DNA from: Gigaspora margarita
Taxonomy: Eukaryota; Glomeromycota; Glomeromycetes; Diversisporales; Gigasporaceae
DNA: 64,000 nucleotides
Assembly: GCA_009809945.1 (NCBI GenBank)
Contig: WTPW01000964.1
Location: forward strand, 88,210-152,209
Direction of reading: 5' to 3'
The translations under genes and the position numbers were made by a program. Numbering within the stretch: position 1 is the stretch's first letter; every line of letters begins with the position of its first letter. The notes beneath the pieces were generated by a model, which made no database searches, had not been told where the DNA came from, and worked only from the letters and a program-made list of their open reading frames with translations. Of the stretch, positions 35,622 through 47,065 are shown one piece after another.

Positions 35622-35682
35622 ATTATCAGTTGTACCTGTATGAGTAAAAGAGCAAGTGAGATTGCAATTCGATTCTCTTGAT

Positions 35683-35744
35683 GATCCCATTTAGTGTATT
35701 CCGTAGTTGTTTTTACTAGCATTTCAGGTAATCAAGTGACAAAT
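35683..35744 (+). repeat. Split direct repeat B1
   Basis: tgatcccatttagtgtatt through gtgacaaat; matches B2 with a few substitutions. Directly abuts A2. Confidence 0.85.
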
Positions 35745-36117
35745 GAGATACAGTGAACGAAGTCACGAGGCATCCATTTGTCATGAGATCACACCCCACA
35801 CCTGTGACATCAGATGATCAACAGGTGTAGATGGGTATATGTATGGTAAGTATTGATGTAAGCGATTAGTAAGTGTGATATAGATCAATGAGTACGGTAG
35901 TTGATTGAATAAGTGATTTTGTAAGTATAATGTAGATCAATGAGTGCAGTAGTTGATTGAATGAGAGATTTTGTAAGTATGATGTATTGTGTAGGGTGTA
36001 GAAGTAGTGACGGGATTATAAGTTTATGGGAATGTTATTTAAGAAAGGAAGAACGTAAGTTTGTTCTCCCTCTTTTGTCTTTGCTGCTAGCTCGACACAA
36101 GTCTAGCTTCGTCGTTA
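35743..36117 (+). repeat. Split direct repeat A2 (empty site of the MITE)
   Basis: 375 bp, collinear with A1 apart from the MITE. It contains a duplicated start of the gag frame (MRDFVSMMYCVGCR). Confidence 0.9.
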
Positions 36118-36365
36118 CTCCCACCCACCCACCACAGGAGTAGTGTTGGATGTTTGGAGGTATAGGTATGTCATCGATAGCCCAGGTGAACAACACAGAT
36201 ATCGAAGGTTAGTGCTTCGATAGTCTGACTTCACAGCTCGGATATTGAGAATCAGTGCTTCGATAGCCTGACTTCTCAGCTCAGATATCGAAGAAAGGGG
36301 AGGTAGATCATAGAGCGGTTTGCGATACTAGGAACCAACTTTGGACCACGTGAGCAGTGAGGTGA

Positions 36366-36427
36366 GATCCCATTTAGTGTATTCTGTAGTTGTTTTCACT
36401 GGCATTTTAGGTGATCGAGTGACAAAT
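36366..36427 (+). repeat. Split direct repeat B2, right end of the element
   Basis: gatcccatttagtgtattct through gtgacaaat. Between A2 and B2 is a ~60-bp internal duplication (gatatcgaagg ... gcttcgatag twice, 36198-36290). Confidence 0.85.
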
Positions 36428-36815
36428 CAAAATAACGTCCATGATCATTATTTTGCAGTAATACAGTAGGGTCTGGAATCAGGCGGGTCAGGCCAGATCG
36501 GGCTGGGTTTTCATAAAACTGGCAAAATATTTTTAACCTAGCCCGGTCCAAAATGATTCATACACTGGCCGGGCTGGGCATACTAAAGACCGTCATAGCC
36601 AGACCCAACCCATAATATTTTTTGATAGCTAAACGTACAATTACTTTTTAATCAATAAAAGCCAAGACTAATGTAACTTTTTCTATGAATTCAAATGTTT
36701 TTTGCAGCTCTAAATATTTTTGCAGTTCTAAATATCTTTGACAAAAAAACAATACATACACAACACTGTATTCTATAAAAAAAATACAAAAAAAACAAAG
36801 CCATCCGTTTAATTG
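36428..36815. other. Intergenic, nothing recognised
   Basis: A less AT-rich stretch at 36470-36610 (cgggctgggttttc, gcccggtcc) followed by AT-rich sequence. No ORF or repeat identified. Confidence 0.35.
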
Positions 36816-37302
36816 CTATTCAAGTTCTATTCTTTTATATTGTTTAACCAATCTTAACCACACAAGTATTTCAACCGTTTCTGAAATAAGATTCAAATGA
36901 TGTTCGTCAACAATTCTTCTAGCAGTACTAAATACCTAACAATAAAGTACAAGTTAGTTTTATTCTAAAAAAAAATTAACTATTGGCTTGCAAGTTACTA
37001 ACCGATTCAGAAGCCACAGATGTTATTGGAATTGCAAGAATATTTCTTGCTATTAATAATACTGAAGGGTATTTTTGCACATTTGCCCTCTACTAGATTA
37101 AACCATCAAATGGCTCTAAACAACATGAAAATGGATAAAGTGGATTATTAAGATATTGTTCGAACTCATTCATCTTACTTAGATCATTCTCCTTAACAAA
37201 TGAATTGAAGTCATGTATTATTTCATCATCTGCAAGAATATCTACTGATGCACTGCTAGAACTAGGCTTATGCTGCAGATATAATGAATTATAAATAATC
37301 AT
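36816..37302 (-). pseudogene. hAT transposase C-terminus (hATC), with an intron and two stops
   Basis: Minus strand: ADDEIIHDFNSFV ... FEQYLNN, two in-frame TAGs near 37095, then YPSVLLIARNILAIPITSVA with SES, a probable intron (donor gttagtaac, acceptor ttgttag at about 36950-37006), then VFSTARRIVDEHHLNLI, SETVEILVWLRLV, and a stop at 36816. This is the hAT dimerisation domain (family core: LA..IL.IP..S...E..FS). The intron splits the conserved SESVFS string. Two stops show the copy is dead. Confidence 0.75.
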
Positions 37303-38224
37303 GGCTCTTCAATAATGCATTGTATATAACATGACAAATAATTTAAATTAACTTTTTTATGTATATATTGTGTAATGTATGTAATTTTAAATTTTTTATT
37401 ATACAATAAATTGTATTATATCAGCTACTAACGGCAGTAGCATACAGTAATATTTAAATAAAATAAATTGTCTTGATTTAATCGAAGTTAACTTTTCCTT
37501 AGCTTGAGTATGATTGTTTTAGTTTTGTTTATACATATAAGCTAGCAATGCTTCTATCAGAATGCAATAAGATGATTTCATAAGCAAAATTTTGATACTA
37601 TCGATTTTTGAAAAACTTCAAAGATTTTGTAATTTTTCTATTATACCAGATCTTGTTCAGAACATCATTGCGTGTCTACTTTGTTCAATGAGAAATAGAT
37701 TTATAATATTTAATCTGAATTTGGAAAAGAAATTAGAGCTTCACCTTTGTAAAAATCTTATATAATTAAAAACTTATTTATTACATATTTACCTTGTATT
37801 TACTACTTATTTACTTTATATTTACTACTTATTTTACTTGATATTAACTATATATTTACTATATATTTACAAATATTTATTATTAAAAAAATATAAATAA
37901 AAAATGTATTTGCTATATATTAATCATATTTAAATTACATATTTACTATACATTTTCTAAATATTTATTACATGTTTATCATCAAAAAAAATACAAATAA
38001 AAAATATATTTATAATATATTTAATATATAATTATTTTATAATAGCTTTATAATAGTAATATATTAATGTTAAAAAATATATATAGTGATTATATAAAAT
38101 CCTATTTTATTTTACATTTACTTCAAAATAACAATATGCCTACTACAATTTGTATATATATATATAGTTAATATGTAGTTACTATATAGTTATTATATAG
38201 TTGTAATTTTTTATATTTCAGTAA
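37303..38224. other. AT-rich intergenic DNA
   Basis: 37545-37690 resembles the dispersed repeat with a cataagcaaaattttga core. 37780-38020 is a run of tatttactac/tatttacta simple repeats. No gene. Confidence 0.4.
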
Positions 38225-39050
38225 AGTAGTTCTACAAGAGCTTCTTCATATTGATTTAATTTATAAAATGTCACACCCCTATTACATAAAGCGACTTTGT
38301 CATTTGGTGATTCTTTTAATACTATTCCTAAATCTAAAAGAGCTTCTTGATATCGTTTAATTTCATAATAAGCATATAATCAAATTTTTAATGCTTCACA
38401 ATTATTCTGATCAATTTCCAATGTTTAGTTACATATGGGATTACATCATTGTATTTACCTATTGTAAAAAAATGGATCCTATAGTATTTAATAATTGAGT
38501 GTATCTTGGCCAAATTTTTAGTGATTTATTTAAATCGTTACAGTAAGTGCTTTCTTATAATTCTTTATATTCCTTGTTGATTTAATCTAGCAACAAATAT
38601 CTTCCAATAGAATAATAGAGTTATCAAATTTGAAAATGATGCATGGATGTTTAGCAATTATATTAATTCAAAATTGGTTTAATTGTTCAAAGCAAAATTG
38701 ATAGACGTGGGAAAATTTTGAGAGCAGCCAGAAAGAGTTATCCTTGATTAAAATTCATTTAATATGATTAACCAATTCTTTGAAGCAAAATTTTAGTAGC
38801 TATCTGAAGATCAAATGCGATAGATGGTGTAGTTTCTTCTAATGAAATTGTACCCTAATAAATATAAAACAACTATAAAAGTTAAAAAAAATTTATAAAA
38901 AAAATATATATATATAAGTAGAATGATTATTACTTGATAATTATTTCAAATAGTTCAATGGAAATATCCTGACATCGATTATTAACAGACCAGGTAGAAA
39001 ATAGTTGAGCAAAGTCAAAATAATTGTCAGCTGGTGTTTTTCGCCTGCCA
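38225..39050 (-). pseudogene. TPR-repeat gene fragment
   Basis: Minus strand frames give tetratricopeptide units (YEIKRYQEALLDLGIVLKE, then NDKVALCNRGVTFYKLNQYE, EEAL). A short upstream exon reads TISLEETTPSIAFDLQIA, and a further one FDFAQLFSTWSVNNRCQDIS. Frames are interrupted by stops. A paralogous fragment with the same exon arrangement lies at 46060-46470. TPR proteins mediate protein-protein contacts; the original role cannot be told. Confidence 0.6.
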
Positions 39051-39390
39051 AAGTAGGCCAGCTGTGGAAATGTTAGAATCATGTGGCTATCATACCAGAG
39101 TTCTTGTTTGAGGCAGGTTGGGTGGGGTAAAAATGAAAATTTTCTCTAGAATTTTTTCTGGGAGAGAGTTGGTGTCTGCCAGACATTCGTATTTATGTGA
39201 TAAATTGATGGCTTGTTACACATTGGGATCTGCATTGCTGCTGTGGCTGCTATTCATTTGTACAGCTTTCTATGCATGTGATTGGTCGATATATATCATG
39301 TGTGTGATTCATGTAACCATATGTGTAACCGGGCTTTGCCATTTTTGATGGCAGAGTCAGAATTGCGATTTGATTTGGTCATTAGTGCTA
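39051..39390. other. Intergenic; short ORF of unknown status
   Basis: An open frame of 76 codons at 39118-39348 has a hydrophobic Cys-containing stretch and no recognisable domain. It is not called as a gene. Confidence 0.3.
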
Positions 39391-39719
39391 CAAATTTTTA
39401 CCCCATGTGATTTCATCCAATCAAAATTTAGGATCAGGTATAATGTGGTAGTCAAAACAAATGTATTTTGTTTTCTAAGTTAAAATCTTACACGTAAAAT
39501 TAAAGCTAGAAAAAACTGCGTTATAATTAGAGTAGGGTTAGAAGAATATAGTGGCTACTAGTAAAATTTTATGAGGAACTTTTTTAATTAGGACGCAGTA
39601 GATGGTTTCCTAATAAAATTTAGAGCTATCTCTGTTTTTTTATTAAAAAGTGAGTTCGCTTCAATTACACCTGATCTTAAATTTTGATTGGTTAAAATCA
39701 CGTGGGGGTAAAAAATTTT
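39391..39719. mobile_element. ~330-bp TIR element of the ttacacctgatc family
   Basis: The left arm (caaatttttaccccatgtga, then tccaatcaaaatttaggatc) and the right arm (gatcttaaattttgattgg, then cacgtgggggtaaaa) are inverted over ~52 bp. Related to 19818-20628 and 6045-6215. Confidence 0.7.
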
Positions 39720-39815
39720 GTGGGAGAGCTATAGACATTATAAACATTCATAAAATCATGTGTAACATTTATCGTAAACAAATTTAAATAAATGTGTGAG
39801 TTTTAACAAAATACA

Positions 39816-39981
39816 TTTATAAATGTATAAGTAGAATAATAGCATTGTAGATCACATGCTAATCAGCCATCTTTTATTGGTTAGTATCCAAATTTAGAGT
39901 ATGCTTAATTGCATTATTGTTTATATCATTTGTTTACACATATATAAGGCCTTCTACGTTCTACTTTTCTAATTTAGGCCG
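39816..39981. repeat. Left inverted terminal repeat of the DIRS element
   Basis: Matches the complement of 43966-44124 with scattered substitutions. The outermost ~35 bp (39779-39813) is matched by the ICR. Confidence 0.85.
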
Positions 39982-40077
39982 TGATTTCAAGATTACTATT
40001 TGCATTGTATTAAATTCTATTATTTCTTCTATCTATGTATAAGGGGTGTGGAGTAGTAGGTACTAATGATCTACAAT

Positions 40078-40153
40078 GTATTTCATTAAAACTCACACAT
40101 TTATTTAAATGCATTTCGTATTATAATAGCAATGTAGATCACATGCTACTGTG
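40078..40153. repeat. Internal complementary region (ICR) of the DIRS element
   Basis: Joins a complement of the left end (attaaaactcacacattta) to a copy of the right end complement (ttataatagcaatgtagatc) across aaatgcattt. Confidence 0.8.
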
Positions 40154-40214
40154 GAGTAGATAATGCTTCATCTATTATTTTCCATGCTACATTGTTTTTT
40201 TGTAACAACAGTGT

Positions 40215-41200
40215 AACACCCTCTGATAAAACTTTGGTACACTGTATTACTCGACCAATTTCCTAACACCATAATCGTAGCCAAATTGGTACTACTATTC
40301 TGAGCTAGAAAGGCTGAAATTATTCATGTATCTTTGGCTATTAAATCCTCCGAAGATTTAGTCAGACACGACTTTATCTACCGTGCTATTGAATCTGTCG
40401 AGGCAGGTCTATGTGGTGTAGTTGTAGTAAGAAATAATGATTTCTGTGTTTCGTAAGATGTGCGCCATTCTGATGTTTGTGCCCTATATGTGTTAAATGC
40501 AGATAATGCACAGAAAGCTTCATCCTCTGGATAAGACCCAATAAACAAAGTTTTAGTTTGTTCCTTTATTCCCCCATGTGCTCTGGAGATTTTTGCCTCT
40601 TTTGGATTCCGAATAGTCACTGAAACACTATTTTGTAATTGGAATATAGAGGTTAGATCAACACACTGCAAATCCGATGGTCGACTTCCTGACGTTAAAG
40701 CTAGTAGTAATGCCATTTTCTGGGCAAGATTAAGTATTGTCATCTCTGAATTAGAGCTTAGAAATTGAATATAGTCCATAGTTGGTAACACATCTACTAC
40801 ATCCGTAGATTTTTGTTTGGGTGGTTGTAAGTTATAAATCCCTTTCATTACTTTAACGATAATGGGGTGTGCACCAATTGCCTTCTCTTCGACTGGTGTG
40901 TGTACTTCACTAATCGCTGATCTATAACTCGCTATCGTATTATACTGCATATTTTGGTTGTATAAATCATCTAAAAAATCTACGATTGTTTGTAGAGGGC
41001 ACCTAATGGGATCATGACCTCCTGATGCACACCAATTGAACCACTTTCGCATACATGCTGACACTGATTCTGAAGCCTTTGAATCATATGACGAGATATA
41101 TAATTCTGCAGCTCTGTCTGAAAACCCTTTATCTTTGAGCTGTTTCCTGATATAAGTGCTGTGCAGATTTTCTACTTGTGATTTCTGAGAGGTGTGGTTC
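40215..41200 (-). pseudogene. Tyrosine recombinase of the DIRS1-type element
   Basis: The frame extends above the first Met at 41064 to about 41200 (VENLHSTYIRKQL). Core-binding region: CMRKWFNWCASGGHDPIRC. Catalytic domain: MALLLALTSGSRPSDLQCVD with the first Arg. It is closed by TAG at 40378 (SIAR-stop; Trp expected), with the frame still readable below: IKSCLTKSSEDLIAKDT, then a second stop, then GNWSSNTVYQSFI, the region that holds the nucleophile Tyr. The His-x-x-Arg box between is not recognisable. The recombinase would insert circular cDNA at matched core sites; this copy cannot. Confidence 0.8.
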
Positions 41201-41249
41201 CCTTATGACAAATTGCTCTGCAAGGTAACATTATTGAAATATCTACTAG

Positions 41250-42981
41250 GTGATCCATTAGTGTCGGTACCAGGAAGCTAAACGCCATAATGGGAAAATC
41301 AGTATCACTGTGACTTTCTCTCGGCGAATCTTGGCTAATGCTTTGGGTAATAAAATCCATGGTAGATTTACAAATACTCTCCACTCCTTCCAAGGTTGGG
41401 TAAATGCATTTGTTGCTAACGCCTGAGGGTCGAATCTCCAACTGAAAAATCTCTTCATTCGAGTGTTCTTGCTGGTCGCAAATAGATCGATGTTCTGGTA
41501 CTCCCAAATCTGCTGTAGTATGTTGAATGTCGGCCTCGACAAAGTCCATTCCGATTGTAGATTTATCATTCGTGATGCTGCATCTGCCAGTTCGTTCATC
41601 TTCCTGGGAAGGTGTTGAGCCTAGATCACAATATTCCGTGCTATACACAGGTACCATATTTGTTCTGCTATCTAACTTACTATTGGTGATATTGTGTCTC
41701 CCTGATGATTGATGTACACTACTGTAGTCATAGAGTCCAATTTTATGATAATTGTCTGGTTGCATAGTTGTTTCCATTGTGTCAATACCTTCAAAATTGT
41801 CTTGATTTCGAGCAGGTTTATATGATCTCCTCTTTTCTTTACTGACCATCTTCCCAAGATTATCTGATTGTTCATTATGGCTCTCCAACTCCACGGCGAA
41901 GTGTCCGTTTGTATAATCATACTTGGCAGTTCTACTGAAACTTTTTTTCCCTTGTGATGTGTAAGTTGCTCTATCCATTGCAGTAGTTGTTGTTTGCTCT
42001 CGGATGACAGATGAACTACTGAATCCCATTCTTGTTGTTTCAGTTATTTGTTTTTGTCGCATAATAATGCGCGAGATAATAGTCGAGTAGGTAGAAATGC
42101 ATTTGTGACTGCTATAAGCTTTCCTATTAATGATGCTAGTTTTCATATATGAATGCTTGTCTTTTTATACATTACTGAGCATTTGTAAATTAACTCCTTT
42201 ATTTTGCGATTGGATATTTGGAGCGTCATTTTATTCGAATTTATAGTAAACCCTAAGAACTCTATTAACCAAACTGGCTCTAACTATGATTTTTGATATT
42301 TATATTGAAACCCATTTTGTATAGTAGGTCTACGAGTTTCTCCCTGTCTGCCCTTGCTTGCTTGTGGGATTTTGCCATTATAAGAATATCATCCAAGTAT
42401 GCTACTAACCTTACATTCATCTGTCTTGCCATCTCCATGACTGGTCAAAGAATCTTCGTGAACATCCGTGGACTGGTTGAAAGCCCAAAGGGTAGACATG
42501 TAAAGCAGTATCATTCCCGTTGCATTCGAATATGAAAAACTTTTAGGCTTCTGAATGTAAAGGTACATGGTGAAAAGCCTCTTTGATATCTATCGATACC
42601 ATAAATAAAGTCTTTTGCGCGCAGCAAAGATTTTACCAGATCTAATTCTTCCATTTTGAAATGCAAGTGTTGAATGTAAGTGTTTAATTTTCGTAAGTCT
42701 ATTACTAGCCTGTGCACTCCCATTTTTTTGGGTACTAAAAAAATGTTTGAGATAAAACAAGATTTGTATAAAGAGAAATCCTTTATGACTCTCTGATCTA
42801 TCAAGCATGTGACTTCCTGCTGAATTTCTATACTTCGTTGCAATTGAGAGGGAATGTGAATCCGTAATAGCAGTGTACGTTCCCAAACAGGATAATATCC
42901 CTTTTCAATTATTGTCATAGCCCAATGTCGTGGAAGGTAGCACCACCATGTATGGAGTGCTTCTTTTAACCTTCCTCTCAC
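41250..42981 (-). pseudogene. Reverse transcriptase-RNase H of the DIRS1-type element
   Basis: RT begins near 42981: PSQLQRSIEIQQEVTCLIDQ, FLVPKKMGVHRLVIDLRKL, then after frameshifts VRLVAYLDDILIMAKS, with the LDD box near 42390. RNase H: QTDTSPWSWRAI, INLLEIKTIL, IKLDSMTTVVYINHQG (41672-41920). DIRS tail: MNELADAASRMINLQSEW, IDLFATSKNTRMKRFFSW (41258-41599). At least three frame changes. A 324-codon open frame at 41172-42146 overlaps RNase H in another frame and is regarded as spurious. Confidence 0.8.
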
Positions 42982-43189
42982 CGTATTCTTTGAGCTTAGT
43001 GTATTTGTTGTTGATTTGGGATGTCTGTCTGTGGACTACTCCTGTACCCGTTTCCCTGTCTGTAGCTCGAAAAATTTCTGTATCGGGGGGTTTGAAATCT
43101 ATTATATCTTGTACCCCACACGTTACTACTATAGTACGGTCTTGTAGGTTTACGTTCAAGGTTCTCTTGCCACCTTCGCTAGTATAATG

Positions 43190-43923
43190 CATCATTAAAA
43201 AATTTTGCTTCTCTATTCCCTTTCTCCATAATCTCCTGTAATTCTCCTCCAAACACAGATTCTGTTTCTAGTGTTGGTTGATGACTGGGCATAAACAATT
43301 TAAGTGCTTCATCTCTACGTGCTACATTAAGTGCTGATAAAGCATCCAAGGTAAGTAACCTAGTAGATAACAGAGCTTTTTCCAAATATTTCCATGAAGC
43401 CAAACCATCCTAGTCCTCATCTGTAGGCTTGATTTCGTATACATGTTTAATCACCAAATCCAACGGACGTACCGACGATAAAAATTTGTATGCAAGTTTT
43501 GACAATACCTTGTCTGTGTTGCATGCTTGTTTTGACATACGCTGATAATTTGTTTATCCATGGGAAGTGGGTTGAATTTAATGTTTTGTTTCATGAATAT
43601 GATTGTAACAACGCTTGATGTTCCTGTTGCAACAAGGAATTTTCTTTATATATATTCGTGGTGAGTTCTGCTATAATATCCGTAGGTATCCAATAATTAT
43701 GGGGGTCTTCATCGAACGACTCCTCCAAGTCATTATTATTGAAAGATGTGTAGGAACTCTCATCTGAGTCATACCCCTGACCTTCTTTGATATTGATGTT
43801 TGTACTTGCATTATTTGTATTGTTTGCATTGTTTGTATCATTCATATCATTCAAAGTTCCTTGGATATTGTCGTTATTTCGATTATTTGTTTGTGGGAGA
43901 TTTTCTGTAGTCATATTTCGCAC
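43190..43923 (-). pseudogene. Gag-like ORF of the DIRS1-type element
   Basis: The N-terminal part (43591-43923) is Asn/Thr/Asp-rich low complexity with a short acidic stretch. The C-terminal part (43190-43540) reads NTDKVLSKLAYKFLSSV and LLTLDALSALNVARRDEALK, a helical segment like that of DIRS-order Gag. A TAG (~43410) and a frameshift separate the parts. No CCHC knuckle. Function as RNA-binding structural protein is by position only. Confidence 0.6.
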
Positions 43924-43965
43924 AGAGGTGTTTTTTCATAGTGCAGACAGCTAACTAGAAAAAAT

Positions 43966-44124
43966 GGTCTAAATTAGAAAAGTAGAATGTAGAAGGCGTT
44001 ATATATGTGTAAACAAATGATGTAAACAATGATGCAATTAAGCATACTCTAAATTTGGACACTAACCAATAAAAGATGGCTGATTAGCACATGATCTACA
44101 TTGCTATTATGATACAAAATGCAT
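43966..44124. repeat. Right inverted terminal repeat of the DIRS element
   Basis: Complement of the left ITR; continues to about 44127 where similarity to the ICR ends (aaatgcattt). Confidence 0.85.
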
Positions 44125-44127
44125 TTA

Positions 44128-44621
44128 CATATTGAGCTGTAATATGTGATTATCATGAATCGCAATTCATGAGCAAGTAATAATACTGTAATAGGGTTAG
44201 TTAGCAGTTAGTAATAGTAATATGAAAAATTAGCAGTTAGTAATAGTAATATGGAAAATTATATAAAAAAGACCAAGAATACTTATCTGTGTAACCAAAT
44301 TGGTAATCCCATGATTACCACAGCAAAAGGTAGATAGTAGAAAATTTTGTACAGCATTCTTGACTCATCATATCTCAATTATTAATTTATAAATCGATTG
44401 CGAATCACGATGATAATGTTATGACATTTATTATTCGAAAGATTTTTGAGGTCACATAATTTCACAAAGCGTAATAAAGCCAATTCGTTAAATACTGGCA
44501 GATTCATTTTTTAGCCATGAATTCTGTTATTGACTCTTTAATGTCTATATCAAATATATAGAAATTCCTACACGTACTGATTAAATAATCTACCCTAATA
44601 AAATAATATAAACTTACCATA
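44128..44621. other. Intergenic, nothing recognised
   Basis: Contains a short tandem duplication near 44205-44260 (agcagttagtaatagtaata twice). No gene. Confidence 0.4.
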
Positions 44622-44997
44622 ATTACCGCGAAATAACAACCATGGGCATTATTTCGAAAATTGCATCCCCTAAAAATATTATACTAGGATTCAAAATAAC
44701 GCTCATGCGTGTCCTAAAATAGCGCGCACCTTACAGACAGTAAAAACTCTATAAGTGCACACCCTTTCTAAATGCACACTCAAATGCTGGCACAAGCATT
44801 TATAAATGCACTTTTCATATTGTTCCTCTAAGTGCATGTTGTTAAAATCTGGCACAAAGAGCGTAATAGTATACCATATAAATGAATGTATAACACTAAA
44901 AAAATTGGGGTTGCTTCGAAATAGTGCATATGCGTGTACTCAAAATAGTGCGCAGGTGATCGAAATACAGCTCAGGTGCACATTATTTCGCGGTAAT
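44622..44997. mobile_element. TIR element, 376 bp
   Basis: Ends attaccgcgaaataa and ttatttcgcggtaat, a perfect 15-bp TIR. Subterminal motifs attatttcg, gcgtgt and aaaatagcgc/aaaatagtgc recur inside. Target-site duplication not resolved. Confidence 0.7.
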
Positions 44998-46059
44998 ACA
45001 GTACTTGCGAGCTAGTCAATATTTTAAGCGTAATTTGACAGTTGACGTACTGACTATATGTCAATATTCATACATATTTTTGTATCCATCAAAATATCAT
45101 ATTCAATCTAGCCACCTTGTTAACCATTATTTTGTATCTTTAAGTACTTTAAGTTGAAAGCACTTAATACAATTATCGAATCCTTATTCCACTTGACTTT
45201 GATACTAAATGTCCTATTATTGTTACTGCTCGTTCAAATGAATCGATCTAATTAACAAAAAGTAATTAGTGAATTGGACGATATACCTAAATTAAAGTGG
45301 GAACAACTATTGTGTAATAAAAAAAAATAGAAATGAACAAATTAAATTTACCTGAAATCAGACTTTTAAGCTTTCAATCTGAATACAAAAAATTGCCAGA
45401 TTATCTGTAACTTCNAACNATATGGAATTTAAAAAAGGTTNTGAATTTTAATTTAGTGAAGCTTACATAAAGTTACATGTATTGTAACACAACTCTAAAA
45501 TAATGCGCAGTGATGAAATTATAAATTTCAGTCTAATTAAGCTTATTCGAGTGGAACCTAAAATAGGCATTATTACGAGCAAATATGTATATACGTTATA
45601 GATTTTAGTTAGATTTGTTATTAATTTATTTGAACTAACAAGTACAAGAATTATGTTTTATTTTTCAATATAAAAAGTTATTATGCATTTAATCATTTTA
45701 ACCAATTTCTAATAATGCCGTCAGAACCATTTTGCAAGTTCTCGTTTGGCATCAAAATAGATTTACCCAGGTTAAGAAATGATAAAAAAGAACAAAATAG
45801 GATAGTAACACAAGTTTACCCACAATATGATAATTTATAGTTAAAATATATAATGAATAAATTTTCGATNATACGACACATATTCTACTTAAAAATAGGA
45901 ATATATGGCTCAAAGTAAATTATTTTTATTATTTAGCTGAATTATCAATTGAATTATNAATTTTATTAAAACAATTCAATTTAGTGTATTTAAAGAATTA
46001 TATTGAAGCTTTTAATATTTTAATTATTATTAACTTATTCAGATAACTTTGACTTCTTT
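44998..46059. other. AT-rich intergenic DNA with ambiguous bases
   Basis: Isolated N bases at 45415, 45419, 45441, 45870 and 45958. Scattered ataatgcgc phrases (~45500) hint at further decayed copies of the element to the left. No gene recognised. Confidence 0.4.
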
Positions 46060-46470
46060 CTACATTTTCCTTCAGTAGATGTTACGAGTTCTTTAAAAAT
46101 TTCTGATGCATACTTATTGTCGGAATCATTCTCCAATAACTTATTAAATCTTCACGTGCATTTTCATATTGGTTCATTTTATAATAAGCTTCACCCCGAT
46201 TTTCTAATGTCATAACATTATTCGGAGTGTTGCTTCATACATACTTGATATATTTTCATCAATTCTTCAAGACAAAAAGCTATCAAAAGATCAAATGCGA
46301 CGGATGTCGTGGTTTCCTTTAATGAAATAGTACTATAATAGATATACCTAAGTGATTTAAACAACTATAAAAGCTAAAAATTTATAAAAAAAAACTTATA
46401 TATATAAATAAGCAGAGCTGTTGTTATTTGATAATTAAGTCAAAAGTTTGGCAGAAATATCAATCATCTA
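46060..46470 (-). pseudogene. TPR-repeat gene fragment, paralogue of 38225-39050
   Basis: Minus strand reads NNVMTLENRGEAYYKMNQYE then NAREDL, a tetratricopeptide unit. An upstream exon reads TISLKETTTSVAFDLLIA. The exon is preceded by an intron sharing caactataaaagctaaaaatttat with the other fragment. Both are short and interrupted, so gene decay after duplication is likely. Confidence 0.55.
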
Positions 46471-46609
46471 CATACTTTCATTATACGTCATCATTTTTAA
46501 GATGTTTTTAAAATATAAAGAACGAGAGTGCATTTTAAACACTTGCGTCTTTCTATAATGAACTGTTGGTTCTGGTTGTTAAAAAAGTTCGTGATATAAC
46601 ATTACTATG

Positions 46610-46718
46610 TTTTTTTAAAAAACTATAACAACTTTTATACTGAACTATTATAAAATTTTTAGTTCAGTATATCCAGAGTTCGTTATAGAGAGGTTCAGTA
46701 TAAAGAGAGTTGACAGTA
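46610..46718. mobile_element. Right part of a mariner-type MITE
   Basis: ataaagagagttgacagta and the upstream tactgaactattataaaat resemble the right half of the element at 2965-3087. The matching left terminus was not found. Confidence 0.5.
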
Positions 46719-47065
46719 TTTAGTTCTTTGCAGAAAGTTCTTAGAAAACGTTTCGGTTGTGATTTTTTTTATGAATTTTTTTGCGTGAGAAAAAAACACA
46801 TAAAATTATACCAGAACGATCACATGAAATGTCATTTTTGGAATAGATTATGATTTTCCAATCATTTAAAGTAAGGATGTTTTCTAACGTTAATTATTTT
46901 GTATTCCTATTACGGGGGATGGCTAAAGCCAGGTGCGTTTATTTGTTTTTTTGATTATTTAATTAAAATTAGGGTAAGGGTCAGTTAGGAGTTAGGGTTA
47001 GGCCTATCTTATAAGTAAATTGTTTTCTTGACATTTTTTATTAATGCTTCTAGACAGATTTAGAT
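46719..47065. other. Intergenic with a short telomere-like tract
   Basis: 46970-47005 reads agggtaagggtcagttagg, agttagggttagg. Nothing else recognised. Confidence 0.4.

Larger units (their letters stand above)
30987..36427 (+). mobile_element. Ngaro-type tyrosine-recombinase retrotransposon with split direct repeats
   Basis: Order A1 - gag - RT/RNase H - tyrosine recombinase - B1 - A2 - B2. A1 (30987-31502) and A2 (35743-36117) are 375-bp copies once the 141-bp MITE-plus-duplication in A1 is removed. B1 (35683-35744) and B2 (36366-36427) are 62-bp copies. Such split direct repeats characterise Ngaro-like members of the DIRS order, which integrate by recombinase through a circular intermediate and leave no target duplication. 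The gag start lies inside repeat A, so A2 repeats the first ~50 codons. All ORFs are broken, so this copy is inactive. Confidence 0.9.
39779..44127 (-). mobile_element. DIRS1-type tyrosine-recombinase retrotransposon
   Basis: Inverted terminal repeats (left ~39816-39981, right ~43966-44124) share gctaatcagccatctttt and tttgtttacacatatata. An internal complementary region at ~40078-40153 is made of a piece complementary to the left extremity (aactcacacatttatttaaa) next to a piece matching the right extremity (ataatagcaatgtagatcac). This ITR plus ICR layout defines DIRS1-like elements, in which the ICR is thought to template circularisation. Internal genes on the minus strand: gag-like, RT/RNase H, tyrosine recombinase. 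All are broken. Confidence 0.9.

Noticed and set aside
41172-42146. Long 324-codon minus-strand frame
   Set aside because: It overlaps the RNase H frame of the DIRS element on the same strand in another register, has no domain and ends at the recombinase. Treated as a chance frame.
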